64,000 nt of DNA from Agrypnia vestita. Taxonomy: Eukaryota > Arthropoda > Insecta > Trichoptera > Phryganeidae. Numbering within the stretch: the first letter of the stretch is position 1; each line of letters starts with the position of its first letter. Positions 1 to 11,338 of this stretch are shown here, one piece after another. A program made the translations under genes and the position numbers. The notes below the pieces were generated by a model that was not told the DNA's origin, did not search any database, and saw nothing but the letters and a program-made list of their open reading frames with translations. Where the stretch lies: NCBI GenBank assembly GCA_016648135.1, contig JADDOH010014817.1, positions 33,740 through 97,739 of the forward strand, written 5' to 3'.

Positions 1-395
1 TTTTCTGACCAGTGGTGCATCCGGTATGGCTCTGGCTCTCACCAGAAAAAGGAATAAAAGTGCTGATTAAAATCGACAGTGGTTTTTCAATCTCACGTAA
101 TTTTGAAATTTATAGAGATTTTTCTTAGCATCTTTGCTTTAATATTTAAGATTTAATTTATAATCAATTATTTATTAAAAAAATAACACGGGTCACATTC
201 TTATTCTTACTATTTACGAACTAAGCTTAACGTGTGTGCTATGTAAATAGGACCACTGACCACTTGAACTTCACATTTACTTATGTAAGAATATTTGCGT
301 ACTTTCATCCATATATGTTCTGTTTATATGTATGTTCTGAGAACAATATTACTAGATTTTGACCACAGAGGGATAATTATTAAATTAAATAAATT
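1..395. other. AT-rich unassigned sequence
   Basis: No gene or RNA was recognised. Bases 320-395 (a TTCTGAGAACA motif, then GATTTTGACCACAGAGGG) recur beside several other copies of the 0.3-kb family A repeat, so the larger repeat probably begins here. Confidence 0.4.
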
Positions 396-580
396 ATAGA
401 AGTCTCACAGAGACGAAGCTTTTTACATGGACGTGTATGGAAGACTTTATAGGGTGGCCCAGGACTCGTGACCTGTACGAGCTAGCTTAAGTGATTACTT
501 TACGCAATGTTACCCTCATCAATTCTACCCTACACTTCTACACATTATCAAATTTTTGAAAGTTGAATATACATATCGAG
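396..580 (+). repeat. Family A MITE-like repeat, 5' part
   Basis: It begins with ATAGAAGTCTCACAGAGACG and continues through GCTTAAGTGATTACTTTACG, the two hallmarks of a family present about ten times in this window. In better copies the two ends form a short inverted repeat (ATAGATGTCTCA and TGAGACATCTAT). The 3' half is lost here. No coding capacity is visible. Confidence 0.6.
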
Positions 581-910
581 GTTGAAAGCCAAAAGGGCGT
601 TAGAGATTATTTCGAATTTTACATAAAAGCAAAATAAAGTTCTGTCAATCTGCTGTTGTCAATGTTTCTTTTATTATTGAATGATTTCCATATTTGTTGA
701 TCCGAAACACATATGGAAATCGTTTGATAATGAAATAAATATTGACAAAATTAGATTGACAAAACATTATTTTGTTCTCCTATAAAATTTGAAATAATCG
801 TCAACGCCATTTTGACTTTCTACCCTCGATATGTTCTAAATCAGTTTCTTTTATATATTCGAATGGATTATGCTAGAGACATGTATGATTCTTTTCATGA
901 CATACCTATG

Positions 911-1051
911 GGCCTACCACACGCACAAGTGTCACCACACTTTTGTACACGGAACACCGTGCGTGTGGTTGGTCAAACCGCGAGTAAAACTGTTCGTGCG
1001 AGAAGCTTGCGCAGGCAAAAGTGTGGTGAAGTTTGTGCGTGTGGTAGGACC
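911..1051. repeat. Short GC-richer palindromic MITE (141 bp)
   Basis: The left end (GGCCTACCACACGCACAAG, then CACCACACTTTTG) is repeated inverted at the right end (CAAAAGTGTGGTG, then TTTGTGCGTGTGGTAGGACC). The arms are about 35 bp with few mismatches. Base composition is clearly richer in G+C than the flanks. Reading frames across it (812-1115) are by-products of the palindrome. Confidence 0.6.
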
Positions 1052-1815
1052 AGTAGTATACACAAATTTCGCAGTTGGTAATGACACCTGTATATTTTTT
1101 AGAGTGATAATTTAATTAAGTGATTTAATTTATTTTCATTTATCATTAGATAATACATTATTTTATCTACTAATAATTATTTTATTCAATTGTGATATTA
1201 GTTTGCATTTATTTTTATATCCCTTAATTGTAAAATTATATTTGAGTGTGGCTCTTGAATAACGTGTGATTTATTTTATTACATGTACACGTGTCATCTT
1301 GTGCCTAGGAAATTTTCATGTACTAGAAACTAGACTAACAAGAACGCAAAACTACCTAACATTATAACATTAAGGTCTATCGTGGCACAATCACTATTAA
1401 ATTAAGTGGCTTTGTTATAAATATAAATATAAATGTTATAAAAAAACTTTAAAATTAATGTATCCGTTAGTAATTCAAGATATTTTTTGAAAATATAAGA
1501 AAATTTAAGCTAAAATTTTAATGACTTTATATACTAAAAATATAAACCTGCCCTCTCCTCACCAATCCAAATTAAAGGTATTATAAATTTCCCAAAGGAC
1601 TTATTAAGAAATTATTGGTATTCCGACTGCGCATCCTATAGGACAATACAAAAGTTAATAAGGACATTAATTTCCATGTAAAAAAATAATTTTAGAGTGT
1701 TTCACAAAGCTGAAAAGTAAATAATAACTAAATATAATGCTTTCTAAATATAACGGACATCAAAAAAATATAATTTCATCTCTTATAATATTCGAGAATG
1801 ACATCGAAAGGAGAG
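1052..1815. other. AT-rich unassigned sequence
   Basis: Very AT-rich, with only short, frequently interrupted reading frames. I see nothing that I can assign. Confidence 0.4.
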
Positions 1816-2592
1816 TTACTGCGGAAAAAAATGGTGCTCTAAATGCAATAATGGCCAATAAGAATCTGTCAAAGGAAGCAAGACCAGCGGTGCATAATGG
1901 CGTTCTAGTACCAACCTTGATTTTTGTAAGTGAAGCCGGAAGTGGCAAAGAAGGAATGAAAGCAGACTGAATGCGGTGGAAATGCGGTCACTAAGACGCT
2001 TGCTTGAAATGTTAAGCAAGACTAGCGGTACATAAATGCGGTCACAAAGACGCTTGCTTGAAATGTTAAGCAAGACTAGCGGTACATAATGGCGTTCTAG
2101 TACCAACATTGATGTCTGTGAGTGAAGCCGGAAGTGGCAAAGAAGGAATGAAAGCAGACTGAATGCCGTGGAAATGCTGTCACTAAGACGCTTAAGTGGA
2201 AAATCTTTGGTTGATAGAGAGAGGAATGAACATATTAGAAGTGAATGTAATGCTGGCTGCAGTGTGGTAGATAGAATGAAAAAACGAGTGCTGAGATGGT
2301 TTGGTCACGTGGAACGTATGAACGAGGAAAAGATGGTTAAGAAAATATATGAGGCGAGTGTTGAAGGCAACAGGAATTGAGGGCGTCCGAGAAATACCTG
2401 GCACGATCAGATACTGCAAGTATTTGAGCATGGCCCTGTTAAAAGCCTCAACAACCGTAGAACTTGTATAAGAAGATATATAAATTTGGCCGTAGCAAAA
2501 GTGGTGTGCCAGGATAGAAGAGTGTGGCGTTCTATCGTCTCTGCCTACCCCTGCTGAGAATGGCGTAATGATTAGTTGGTTAGTTAGTTATA
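1816..2592 (+). pseudogene. RTE-like LINE 3' end with C-terminal ORF remnant
   Basis: From about 2177 the + strand encodes the end of a non-LTR retrotransposon ORF: GKSLVDRERN, then VLRWFGHVERMNEEKMVKKI, GRPRNTWHDQ and finally KVVCQDRRVWRSIVSAYPC. A TGA at 2378 interrupts it where a second copy at 27758-28153 has Arg. The sequence ends in a GTTA-type repeat (about 2568-2592), as RTE-type elements end in short tandem repeats. The 5' part is scrambled by local duplications. It is a dead 5'-truncated copy. The family name is from memory of insect LINE tails, not a search. Confidence 0.75.
1881..2194. repeat. Local duplications inside the LINE fragment
   Basis: A 54-bp unit starting AATGCGGTCACTAAGACGCT is present twice head to tail (1981-2034 and 2035-2088). 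Around it, a ~120-bp segment starting at AGACCAGCGG (1881) recurs from about 2073. The copies are nearly identical, so the duplication is recent compared with the decay of the LINE. Confidence 0.75.
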
Positions 2593-3266
2593 ATATTCTT
2601 ATCAATTATTTAAGCATAGTGAGGGTTTATATTGATTTAATTATAAGAAAAAAACAACTTCTCTACATTCTTTAGACGAAATTCGACAATTTTAAATCAA
2701 GTTTTTTTCTTTAATGCGTTCCATAGTTCAAGATAAACTTTTTCATGGATTTTTCACAACGTTTTCACCATTGTTAGTGGATTAGGTTATGTTAAATAAT
2801 AAAAGGTTATTTTTTTCATCATTATTAATGTTGTTGTTTTGTTTTGAGCCCTACAGTCGTGGTTGTAGGTACTTACTTGCGCAGTTTTCTGCGCTTTAAA
2901 TGTCATAGATACCGATAAAAGTGTTCGGAATATACACATAGATATAAGTAATACAAGTGTATTTACATCTTCCTTAAATTATGCTTGTTATTAAAGTGCT
3001 TCATTTTTATCTATGAGGTTGTCACATAAAAACTAAAACGTAAATTTATGAAAAATAGATCTTGTTTAAGTATAAAACGAGAATTATTATTTTTTAACCT
3101 TGTTCATAATATGTAAGGTCGAAAAACCCCGGGTCCTAAGAATGTTTGCTATCTGTAACACTAATCTTTGATTATTTATTTTCAGATTTTCTCAGTAAAT
3201 GTATATTAGCATAATTTTATATTTATAATTTTTTGTTGTAAAGTGTAGAAAAGAAATGACAAACTT
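2593..3266. other. AT-rich unassigned sequence
   Basis: No ORF, RNA or recognisable repeat was seen. Confidence 0.4.
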
Positions 3267-3748
3267 TCTAACAAACGCTATTATCAAACATACCTAATAA
3301 TTTCGTTGTCTGTCCATCTGTCCGTCCGTCTGTCTGTCTGTCCCCGTAACTTGGTGTAATTTCCGTAATTTCGTTTAAATTTATGGCTAAAAAAATTAAA
3401 ATTAACCATCCGGAGACGGGGCTTGAACCCCGGGCCAGCAAACCCGAAGGCGGCAACGATAGCGATGTTGCTATCTCCAAACCTGCATTAGTAGTCAAAA
3501 ATACAGTACATATATGACTTTGCAAAGACGCGAACCATTTCATGTTCCGCCCAGTCGCTAGGGTTTACATTACAGGGTATTTAAATGGGATATTTAACTG
3601 CCGGCAGGGGAGGTATAAAAATTATATTAAAATATTTTGATAAATGTCGTTATTACTATTTCATAGGTGTCGGCTATAAATAAGTAAATACTTATTCTTG
3701 AAGAACTGACACGTAAAATTACCGTCATTTTTGACAGGTTACAGCTAG
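3267..3748 (+). mobile_element. Helitron-like element with 3' hairpin and CTAG terminus
   Basis: The right end has an imperfect hairpin (CGTCATTTTTGACA) followed after a few bases by CTAG at 3745-3748 and a host T, as expected for a Helitron 3' end (hairpin plus CTRR, inserted at A/T). The interior (CCCGGGCCAGCAAACCCGAA and ATGACTTTGCAAAGACGCGA) recurs in the opposite orientation at 17604-18003. A TCTGTC/CCGT microsatellite lies at 3309-3345. The left boundary is estimated. Confidence 0.6.
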
Positions 3749-5299
3749 TTATCATTAATATTGTAACAACAATTAAAGTGAACGAATAAAATCCATGTGA
3801 TTTATATATAGGCTTACGAGTTTATTCTGTAAAGTAAATTATAATATTAAATTATCATAAACAAACAGGTAAGTACAATTTTTTTTGTGATTTTCACGTT
3901 GATAAAATGATATGCTATAAATAATCAGTACAAAAAAAAGCATATCGAGACATCTAACGTCAGCCCCGTTAAACTTTTTTCAATGTAAGTTTAGGAAAAT
4001 TACTATGATAATAATATCTCAGAAGGCATTTAATACTTAATAATGTTATCCTTACTTACTTACTAATACTTAATAATAATAATCGATAAACTGTGGGGAA
4101 AACAAAAATTGTTTTTTTTTAAAATTACATTGCATGTTACAAAAATATTAAAAATTTATAGCACTCTGTTGAATAACGTCAACAACTTTTTGATTCGTTA
4201 GCTTAAAGTATTTGAGAGCAACAAATGACTATGAGGCACATCAATGTAGTCGCAGCTTTTGGAAAATTTCAACAGAGGTTTGAAAATATACTAAAAATAT
4301 ATTTCTAGTAGATTCCCGATTCTTCAATACAATAAATTTATAAAACAATATATTATAAATAATCATTTGTCTCGTCTTGATAGTATTACAATTTGAGTTG
4401 ACATTAAAACATTTATATAGTAGGAGCGCTCAGTCGGTATATTTAATCATGAATTATATGATAACATTTATTTTGGAAAACAAAGTAGATATAAATAAAA
4501 AATATTTAATTTTATTTTACAGAATATTATGACAATCTGAATATATGACAAAATTTGTGATAAGAATATTACAATGTATTTATATATTTTATATACATTT
4601 ATTTCGTAAAAATTCTAGTCAAATACAGCTTATTTGTGACAGCACCCCGCTTTTATGTAAAAAAGTAATGTTATGTTTTTTTCTTTTCAAGACCATAAAA
4701 CTCTAAAAAGTTTTAGAGATGGTTCTAAAAATTGTTGTATTATTTATATCATCTATTTGTTGCGCGATGTCGTTTGAAGTTCATCTGTGAGAAGATGTTT
4801 TTGTATTTGAAACCATAATTCATCTGCGTTAAAATGTTTCTTGTACATACTCAAAACGAAAACTTCTCTGACTCTCTCTCTCTCTTATGAAAACTCTTCA
4901 AAAAGAGTAATGTTATTGATGAGAACATTTTGAATCTTGTTTTCTGTTTAAGCATTCACTTCATTAATCCGAACACTATTCTGTACTACTAAATGTTAGT
5001 TTTAGTTCTTCGGAAGACTGCTCCAACGTCTTGGCAAAATAAAACGAATGAAAGAGCAGAATGGAATAATGTTTGTATCGAAATTAGTATTAACAAATAA
5101 TAATAATGTCTTGTTTCTTCAGGCCATCTTTTGTATTCTTCCACTTTTAAATAAAAACTTCTCTTCACACCACTTCCTCAGTCTTTTAAAGCCTCAATTC
5201 TTTTATACATTTTTGTGCTATCGGTTCAGCGAGTTGTGGGATAGCTTTGGCTTTCATTTTACCAACTTTTTACACCAACGCGCAACGGTTAGGGTTGAA
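3749..5299. other. AT-rich unassigned sequence
   Basis: No coding region was recognised. A short CT repeat lies at about 4866-4886. The 85-residue frame at 5048-5305 has no recognisable motif. Confidence 0.4.
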
Positions 5300-5515
5300 A
5301 CCTAACCATGAAAAGAAGGTTCAAAACCAGCTGAATGAATGAGAGTGGTTGGACGAATAAATAAGAAACAGTTGATACAGTAAAAACACGAATATCTCGG
5401 ACATGAAATGAAACACTCACAGGAGTATATTAGATCCTGCATCTCATAATATAGGAAATATTGCCTAAAATCGGGGCAGTAGAAAAAATAAACCATCGTG
5501 CCTGAAAAATATAAA
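5300..5515 (+). pseudogene. Degenerate LINE C-terminal fragment
   Basis: In shifting frames the + strand reads like the tail of a LINE ORF (ISRT, ILHLII, IGAVEK). The nucleotide pattern ATATCTCGGAC...GCATCT...ATGCAGGG matches the LINE fragment at 21566-21702. Stops and frameshifts show that it is dead. Confidence 0.45.
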
Positions 5516-5712
5516 AAAAGGATTAAGCCAGTTGTTGCAGTTTTTGAGATGACAGCTAACACGACAGCCAATGTCATGTAAATAGTCGAACAATAAGAAG
5601 TTTTCGTGGCTTCGGTTAAGATTTCGATTATTCGACTAACTTTATGTTAAACCAATGGATATTTTCATTTATATCTATACAATGAAAAAAGTATCAAAAC
5701 AAAGAATTTTTT

Positions 5713-5897
5713 ATTATGAATATAATTAAACTAGTTAACTTAGTTTACACCACTAAAATTTATTTGGTAAATTTCTTCCGACGTTCCTTCATCAGGGTAT
5801 ACCCTTATGAAGGAACGTCGTTTCCGAAACCGGTTGGTTTTACCAAATAAATTTTACTGGTGTAAACTAAGTTAACTAGTTTAATTATATTCATAAT
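5713..5897. repeat. 185-bp foldback hairpin element
   Basis: The left arm beginning ATTATGAATATAATTAAACT is matched inverted by the right arm ending in ATATTCATAAT. The outer ~60 bp pair almost perfectly, and the arms continue through GACGTTCCTTCAT / ATGAAGGAACGTC to a loop near 5800. A transcript would fold into one long hairpin. No ORF is present. Confidence 0.8.
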
Positions 5898-6570
5898 GAA
5901 TAACCACAAAGTAATAGCAAAATACAACAGTATAATTTTTTATTAAATTGTATTTTTTAATTATCTTATTAAAAATATGAAATTATAAATACATTTACTT
6001 ACATTATTATAACTTTCGTTGAGAAGCCCATTTAATGTCATGCTCCAGAAACTCCAAAGATTATATTACATTTTAGAGATCTGAGATTTGAATATAAACT
6101 AGTTAGTGCAATACTATATTATAATATTTATAGTTTGTCTTCATATATTGTATTTGTACTATTATAGGAACGACAATTTTTGTGTTATTGTTCATGTGGT
6201 CTCGTTGTTACACAGTTTCTCCTGGACCGCTAGACGTAATTTGCGAACTTCGAAAGTTGTGTAATATAAGACAGCTTAGATTCACAATTTACTATTAATT
6301 TATATTAGCGGGCCGGGGCGTCATGTCAAATTTATTGTTAGATTATTATTTTTAGATATTTTTGGGTTAACCCAATGAAAATTTTCCCTCTCCCCCATGA
6401 TAATCGGACCCTCTGTATTCATTTATGTTTGTTTAGTTTAGTCAGATAAGGTTAGGTTGCGTTACATCTGAAAGTCCAGACTTCATAAATCTTGACAACT
6501 GATCATAAATCCTGAGAATTCGAATCATAATAAAAATATTTTACAATGCACGCACCACAGAATATTTCGT
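5898..6570. other. AT-rich unassigned sequence
   Basis: No gene, RNA or defined repeat was recognised. Confidence 0.4.
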
Positions 6571-6574
6571 AGTT

Positions 6575-6806
6575 TATATTCAATTCAATTTTCAATTTTT
6601 TATAAACATTTACATTACAAACACAAAATTTAATTAAATGTTATAATAAGTTAGAATTATATAAGCATATATAAACTAAAGCAAAATTTAATAAATAATT
6701 TAGTAATATTGTTCAGCATAGCAGTAGCTCTTCCAACAGGCATAACCATTGGCAGGTTGGTCCTGTGTATTGGAATGTGAAACAATCTATGCTGACGCTG
6801 TCTTAT
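6575..6806 (-). pseudogene. LINE 3' terminus, minus strand, TTGAAA-type tail
   Basis: It matches the nested LINE at 29525-30012: the shared text includes GTTCAGCATAGC, CAACAGGCATAACCAT and GGCAGGTTGGTCCTGT. On the minus strand it encodes the end of a reverse-transcriptase ORF (FHIP.YRT.L.M.MPVGKA type) and finishes in a degenerate TTGAAA tail near 6575. It is truncated at the 5' side. Confidence 0.65.
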
Positions 6807-7321
6807 ATGTTATGTATTGTAGTATTTTTTTTAGCTAAGTTTATTACTATAATTAATTTTTAAAAATATTTTTGTACTGTAGGTTATCGTCAGCACTCTT
6901 CTACAAAAATAATGCTGTTATAAAAAATTCAAGAGTTTATTTATAATTATTAGTTCTTCTATATCTCTTAAAATATAAATTTTAAAACTATCGACTGAGA
7001 ATCCAGAAAATTTGGAGATCCCGAACTTATATCATGAATTTTTAGATTTATGCAGTATGTACTGCTTCTTTACATAATATGTACATCACGCAAACCAATC
7101 ACAGCAATATAGAATTATCCAAAATATAAGTCTTTGATGAATATTATATAAAATAAGTACTAATATTATTTTTAAAGTTTCCTTACACAAAGATTACAAA
7201 TATTAAATAGGACGCAATGTTTTCTTCACAATGGTAGACATGTTGATATTTGACAGATGTCCTGACGTTTTTCTGTTTTAGTGTGTTGGGTCAGCAATCA
7301 CTACAATAAAAATCTTGTTAT
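6807..7321. other. AT-rich unassigned sequence
   Basis: Nothing recognisable was seen. Confidence 0.4.
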
Positions 7322-7839
7322 TACTCCCTTTATATTAACTCGTGGCGTCTGCTTGCTTGCTTGCCGGCTTGACGTCAAAAAAAATTTTTGAATCGATTTT
7401 TAACCCTTTTCCCGTGATCCAATCGAGCTGAAACTTGGCAAGTAGACTCGTGGCGACGATCAAGAAGATCTATCAAATTTTCGTTAAAAAAATGTAATAA
7501 TTATAGTATAATTTCGGGTTTTTAGTAATTTTATTGGTTTTTTCAAATTGGAATCATTAGAAAAGTTTGATTACTAGCAACGGCGGCCCGATAACGTCGC
7601 GTAATATTTTCTAAATTTGAATTACTCCGTCGGTATACATAATACTTCACTACGAATGTCGAAAATCTAAATTGACTGACAAATGTTTTTAGAATTTAAT
7701 CTTCAAAGCATGAAGTGTCTTATCAAAGCTCAAAACATCTGAAATTTTAGAAATATATAAAATTACTGTAAGTTTAGTGTTATGTTATATGTTTTAATTC
7801 GTCTTTAATTGTTGTTATATTTTACAAAGAAAGGGAGTA
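7322..7839. mobile_element. Family B MITE (TA-CTCCCTTT termini), long copy
   Basis: It starts TA-CTCCCTTTATATTAACTC and ends AAAGGGAG-TA, giving a TIR starting CTCCCTTT with flanking TA as for Tc1/mariner-type insertion. The interior carries CTGCTTGCTTGC and TCCAATCGAGCTGAAACTT, shared with the copies at 10113 and 10436. At 518 bp it is longer than the ~290-bp copies, so it contains extra sequence. Confidence 0.65.
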
Positions 7840-8570
7840 TAATAAAAACTTGGTTTTTATGGGTTACTTTTTTTTTAAATACGGCCGAATGAAAGATAAC
7901 ATTTTAAGCGTTCTTTTTTTGAATTAATGTACTGCCGTGCCGGGTCCGTTCTTCGCTACTTCGTTGGATGGTCACGTATGAATAAAAATACGATAGAGAC
8001 AAATTATTCAGGCTTATGTGGCTTCATCAAGATTAAGGCGTTGTAATTATGGTTTACAATCGAGACCGTGACTCCAGGGCTGGGGTATGCGGAGAAATGC
8101 CGCCCGGGTAGTTTTTGAAATCTAAATAACTTCGATCGAGCTCCGGTAGCCGAAATGTCACTGCGAAAAATGCGGGCTCGCGTTCATTAGGGGTTCTAAA
8201 ATTGATGGGGCTATAGGTCAGCCACAATCAAAAGACCATCCCTTGGCTTTGTCCGGTAAGAAAAAAGCGGGAAGAAAGTTACCTGATAAGCCCGCATTCA
8301 AGCAGTTCAAGCTTCAATATGATATTCCATATGAATATATTTTTTTTAGTTTGAAAAAGGTTACTTATTTACTAGAAAAACTTCTTTCGTGTTCATTTTT
8401 TGTATCGTAACAACACACATATTTTTTGCGTACACTCTTTTGAATGCGGTCTAGCTATAGAAGGCACACTTCTGAAGATGCTGTGAAGAACGTGCTCTCC
8501 AGAAAAACGTCTAAAATCGTATCTATACACGTCCATACGCTTGGTGTAAAACATCCGTTTTATTTCAATG
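7840..8570. other. Unassigned sequence
   Basis: The motif ACTTGGTTTTTATGGGTTA directly after the family B MITE recurs after the copy at 10113-10400, so it belongs to an older repeat hit twice. The rest (for example 8030-8280, moderately GC-rich) is unrecognised. Confidence 0.35.
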
Positions 8571-8830
8571 ACTAAACTCTCATAAGGAAAACTTGATAAA
8601 TAGAAGACATAGCACGATGGAGTAGATCCAGAAGGAGATTCTGGCGGTCATGTAGCCAGAATGGACAGTGACAGACTCGTGCATACAGCAGCGAATGAAA
8701 TCCCCTCTGGACGACGCCCATCGGGAAGACCACCGAAAAGATGGAGAGATAGCTGGACTCGTCATCCCAGGAGGCGTAGTTTTCCGTAGCACAGATCAAA
8801 AGATCTACCAAAAGAAAAATAAGAAGAAGA
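8571..8830 (+). pseudogene. RTE-like LINE tail fragment
   Basis: The + strand reads RMDSDRLVHTAANEIPSGRR, then PSGRPPKRWRDSWTR. GRPPKRW followed by a short stretch and an AAGAAGAAGA tail is typical of the C-terminus and 3' end of insect RTE-type LINEs. Only about 80 codons remain. Confidence 0.6.
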
Positions 8831-8847
8831 CCTAAACTCTCACTTTA

Positions 8848-9035
8848 GTATGAAGCGGCCATTTTGTCACGTGACAAATCCTTGGATGTTGATTGGTTGA
8901 AGTGGATAATGCTGTCTTTGCTTGCAATAGTGATTCTGAAACATGGTTTCGGAGGGATAGAGCTATATTTCATATAAAATCTTGAATTTAGTACATTCCA
9001 AATCAGTAATCTTCGGTGACTGCATTCAAAATCCT
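8848..9035. repeat. Family C repeat, partial
   Basis: It shares TGTCACGTGACAAATCC, TTTCGGAGGGATAGAGCTAT and the segment CTTCGGTGACTGCATTCA with the copies at 26450, 53510, 56570 and 58385. Intact copies are bounded by GGGTATAAAAGCAAAGGCAG in inverted orientation. Confidence 0.5.
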
Positions 9036-9156
9036 CTCCCTCATTTGTGGTACAGTGGGTGACACCACAGTGTACCCAGAACAGTAGTTTATCTCCGGCC
9101 TGTCGGCGAGTTATTAGCCTACTCTTGCATTGACGCTAGGGATGTCACTTTATTTT

Positions 9157-9195
9157 TACTCCCTTTCTTTTAACTCGTAGCGTCTGAGATTCCGA
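9157..9195. repeat. Family B MITE, left end only
   Basis: TA-CTCCCTTTCTTTTAACTC and GTAGCGTCTG match the left end of the family B copies, then similarity stops. Confidence 0.55.
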
Positions 9196-9339
9196 GGCAT
9201 AAGGTAGGCACGAAACCCGAAAAGTTTCTGCACTTAAATTGCAAGAACGCTAATTAACATCAACGTAGACTTTTAAAAACTCAGTCTTTGTGATAATCAA
9301 CACACCTTTTTAGTAAAGCACCACAAACATAAAAAAATG

Positions 9340-9530
9340 CATTTTTTTCATGAAACGCATTTTTTTTCTAAAGCGGCGGCTGCGAGCGCGAATGGCACCG
9401 AAGGCACGGCCCTTACTGCCGCCGCCTTGTGCCCCCATATTCTATGTCAATGTGTGCGTCACAGTGCGTGCGTACACGGCGCCGAGCACGCACGCACACA
9501 TTCTAATGGGTAGCGGCCAGTTTGTATGAA
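9340..9530. other. GC-rich patch
   Basis: A locally GC-rich stretch (AAGCGGCGGCTGCGAGCGCG, then a GTGCGTGCGTACACGGCGCC segment). No continuous reading frame of note and no family recognised. Confidence 0.35.
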
Positions 9531-10112
9531 GACGTATTATACTATGGTGATACCCACTGCTTACCCAGGATCGGGCTAAAAGCAAAAGCTTCCGAATCGG
9601 TCTTACTCAATCGTCTCCGGGTTGATATTTTGTTAAACCAACAGACAGGACCGTGCTAAACCGTTACGAAGCGGCACGGCCGCTAGATCAAAGACATTCA
9701 CTCTACCCACCTTAAGACACGCCTTTATTAACCCTAGAAAGATGGTCTGCGTAAAATTGACGCATGTGTGCTCGAAATATTGCTGTCTCTTTCTAATAGT
9801 GCGAATTTGTCGCTATGAGTTTAGAACATCTCACTCGTCGCTCGGTACTTTCGTAAGGCGCACCTTTTGCTGAGGTAAGTGTCACCAATTTTGAAATATA
9901 ACGTCGTATGATGACGCATGATTATCTTTTAAGTGGCTCTTAAGTTGATATGTGCCAAAGCTGTATCTGACTCTGTATGACTATTGTACATATGATATCC
10001 CAATTATTTAGTTTACAAGTCAAAATGACTGATTATTTGACATGTTTGGTGATGAATGAAACAATTTCGGAAGGTTTGGTGATTTTTAGGGGAGGTTTAA
10101 AGTTTTTGTTAT

Positions 10113-10400
10113 TACTCTCTTTCTTTCAATTCGTAACGTCTGCTTGCTTGTCTGACGAAAAAACGTTGGATCGATTTTTAACCCTTTTCCCGTGATCAAA
10201 TCGAGCTGAAACTTTGCAGGGAGACTCGTGGCGACGATAAAAATGATCTAACAAATTTTCGTTTTAAAAAAATTAATAATTACAGTATAATTTTAATTTT
10301 TAGAACTTTTAATGGTTATTTCAAATTGGAATCATTCTATATGAGTAATTATCCCGACGCGTGTATAGACACGAAACCTGATTCAAAGCGAAAGGGAGCA
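10113..10400. mobile_element. Family B MITE inside piggyBac
   Basis: Starts TA-CTCTCTTTCTTTCAATTC and ends CGAAAGGGAG-CA. The interior GTCTGCTTGCTTGTCTGACG and ACGCGTGTATAGACACGAAA is shared with the neighbour at 10436. About 288 bp with TIRs of roughly 12 bp. Confidence 0.7.
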
Positions 10401-10435
10401 TTGTAAACACTTGGTTTTTACGGGTTAGTTTCTTT

Positions 10436-10727
10436 TACTCCCTTTTTTTTTAACTCGTAGCGTCTGCTTGCTTGTCTGACGAAAGAACTTTGGATCGATT
10501 TTTAAGCCTTTTGCCGTGATCCAATCGAGCTGAAACTTTGCAAGCAGACTCGTGGCGACGATAAAAATGATCTAACAAATTTTCGTTTAAATTATTAAAA
10601 TAAATGTAGTATAATTTTGGATTTTTCGAAATTTTAATGTTTTTTTTTCAAATGGGAATCAATACAAATGAGTGATTAGCCCGACGCGTGTATAGACACG
10701 AAACCTAATTTAATGAGAAAGGGAGTA
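10436..10727. mobile_element. Second family B MITE inside piggyBac
   Basis: TA-CTCCCTTTTTTTTTAACTC at the left, GAGAAAGGGAG-TA at the right, same interior as the copy 35 bp upstream. Same orientation, so either a tandem duplication or two insertions into the same sequence. Confidence 0.75.
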
Positions 10728-10910
10728 TGAACAAATTTAAATACATAACTTGTGGTATTTCGTATTTCATCTATGTGTAAAAATAAAGCTATTGGTTTAT
10801 TCAAATCAATAAATAAATCTTGACGTCACAGCTAGTTAAATCTCGTGCGTAAATTTAACGCATGGTTATCTTTTAGGTACGTCACAAAATGATTATCTTT
10901 CTAGGGTTAA

Positions 10911-11338
10911 TACATAACATAAGAGAATACATTTATGGTAGTTGTAAAACACATTTGTGGTGCGGTGCGCGACGCGTTGCTTAGGAGCCATCACTGACCA
11001 AGACGAGCTCTTGTCGCTTACATATTCGTTACATCACTTCGATAACTATGAAGACGCATATAAATAAGTACCACGAGATAACTACTCTTGAAGACAGGCG
11101 AACGATAAGCGATATGAAATACCTTTACAAAATACGCATAGATTCACCTGAAATTTTAAATTCGATACACTTTAATTTCCCGCAGAGACGAACAAGAGCA
11201 ATACGCCTTTTTCACTTAAATAATTGAAGAACAAACTACGGTAAAAACTGTATTATTAACAGAGTTGTAGATACGTATGATACGGCCTTTGCAGATCTCG
11301 TTATTTAAGTTTTGAGCAGTTTACTAAATCCCTTAAGC
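10911..11338 (+). pseudogene. Non-LTR retrotransposon RT C-terminal fragment
   Basis: It is homologous to the reverse complement of 30019-30415, which encodes a clearer version (RRTMRDVRYLYEILNDRIDS, then PQRRTRAIR and RTNYGKNCIINR). This is the C-terminal region of jockey/CR1-like LINE polymerases. Frameshifts and stops abound. It begins directly at the piggyBac right end and is interrupted at 11339 by another element. Confidence 0.65.

Larger units (their letters stand above)
9732..10906 (+). mobile_element. Non-autonomous piggyBac element, 1175 bp
   Basis: It is bounded by TTAA on both sides (9728-9731 and 10907-10910), the piggyBac target. The left end reads CCCTAGAAAGATGGTCTGCG, followed by GTAAAATTGACGCATG. 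The right end reads ATTATCTTTCTAGGG. Both closely resemble the termini of the moth (looper) piggyBac element as I recall them, and the similarity at the left extends about 200 bp inward. No transposase remains; the middle is occupied by two family B MITEs. A second right end, inverted, lies at 30416-30462. Confidence 0.85.

Noticed and set aside
812..1115. Two overlapping 80-90 codon frames
   Set aside because: They run through a palindromic MITE; the Cys/Arg-rich text changes with frame and has no domain.
5048..5305. 85-codon plus frame
   Set aside because: Phe/Leu-rich text from AT-rich DNA with no motif or signal-peptide layout.
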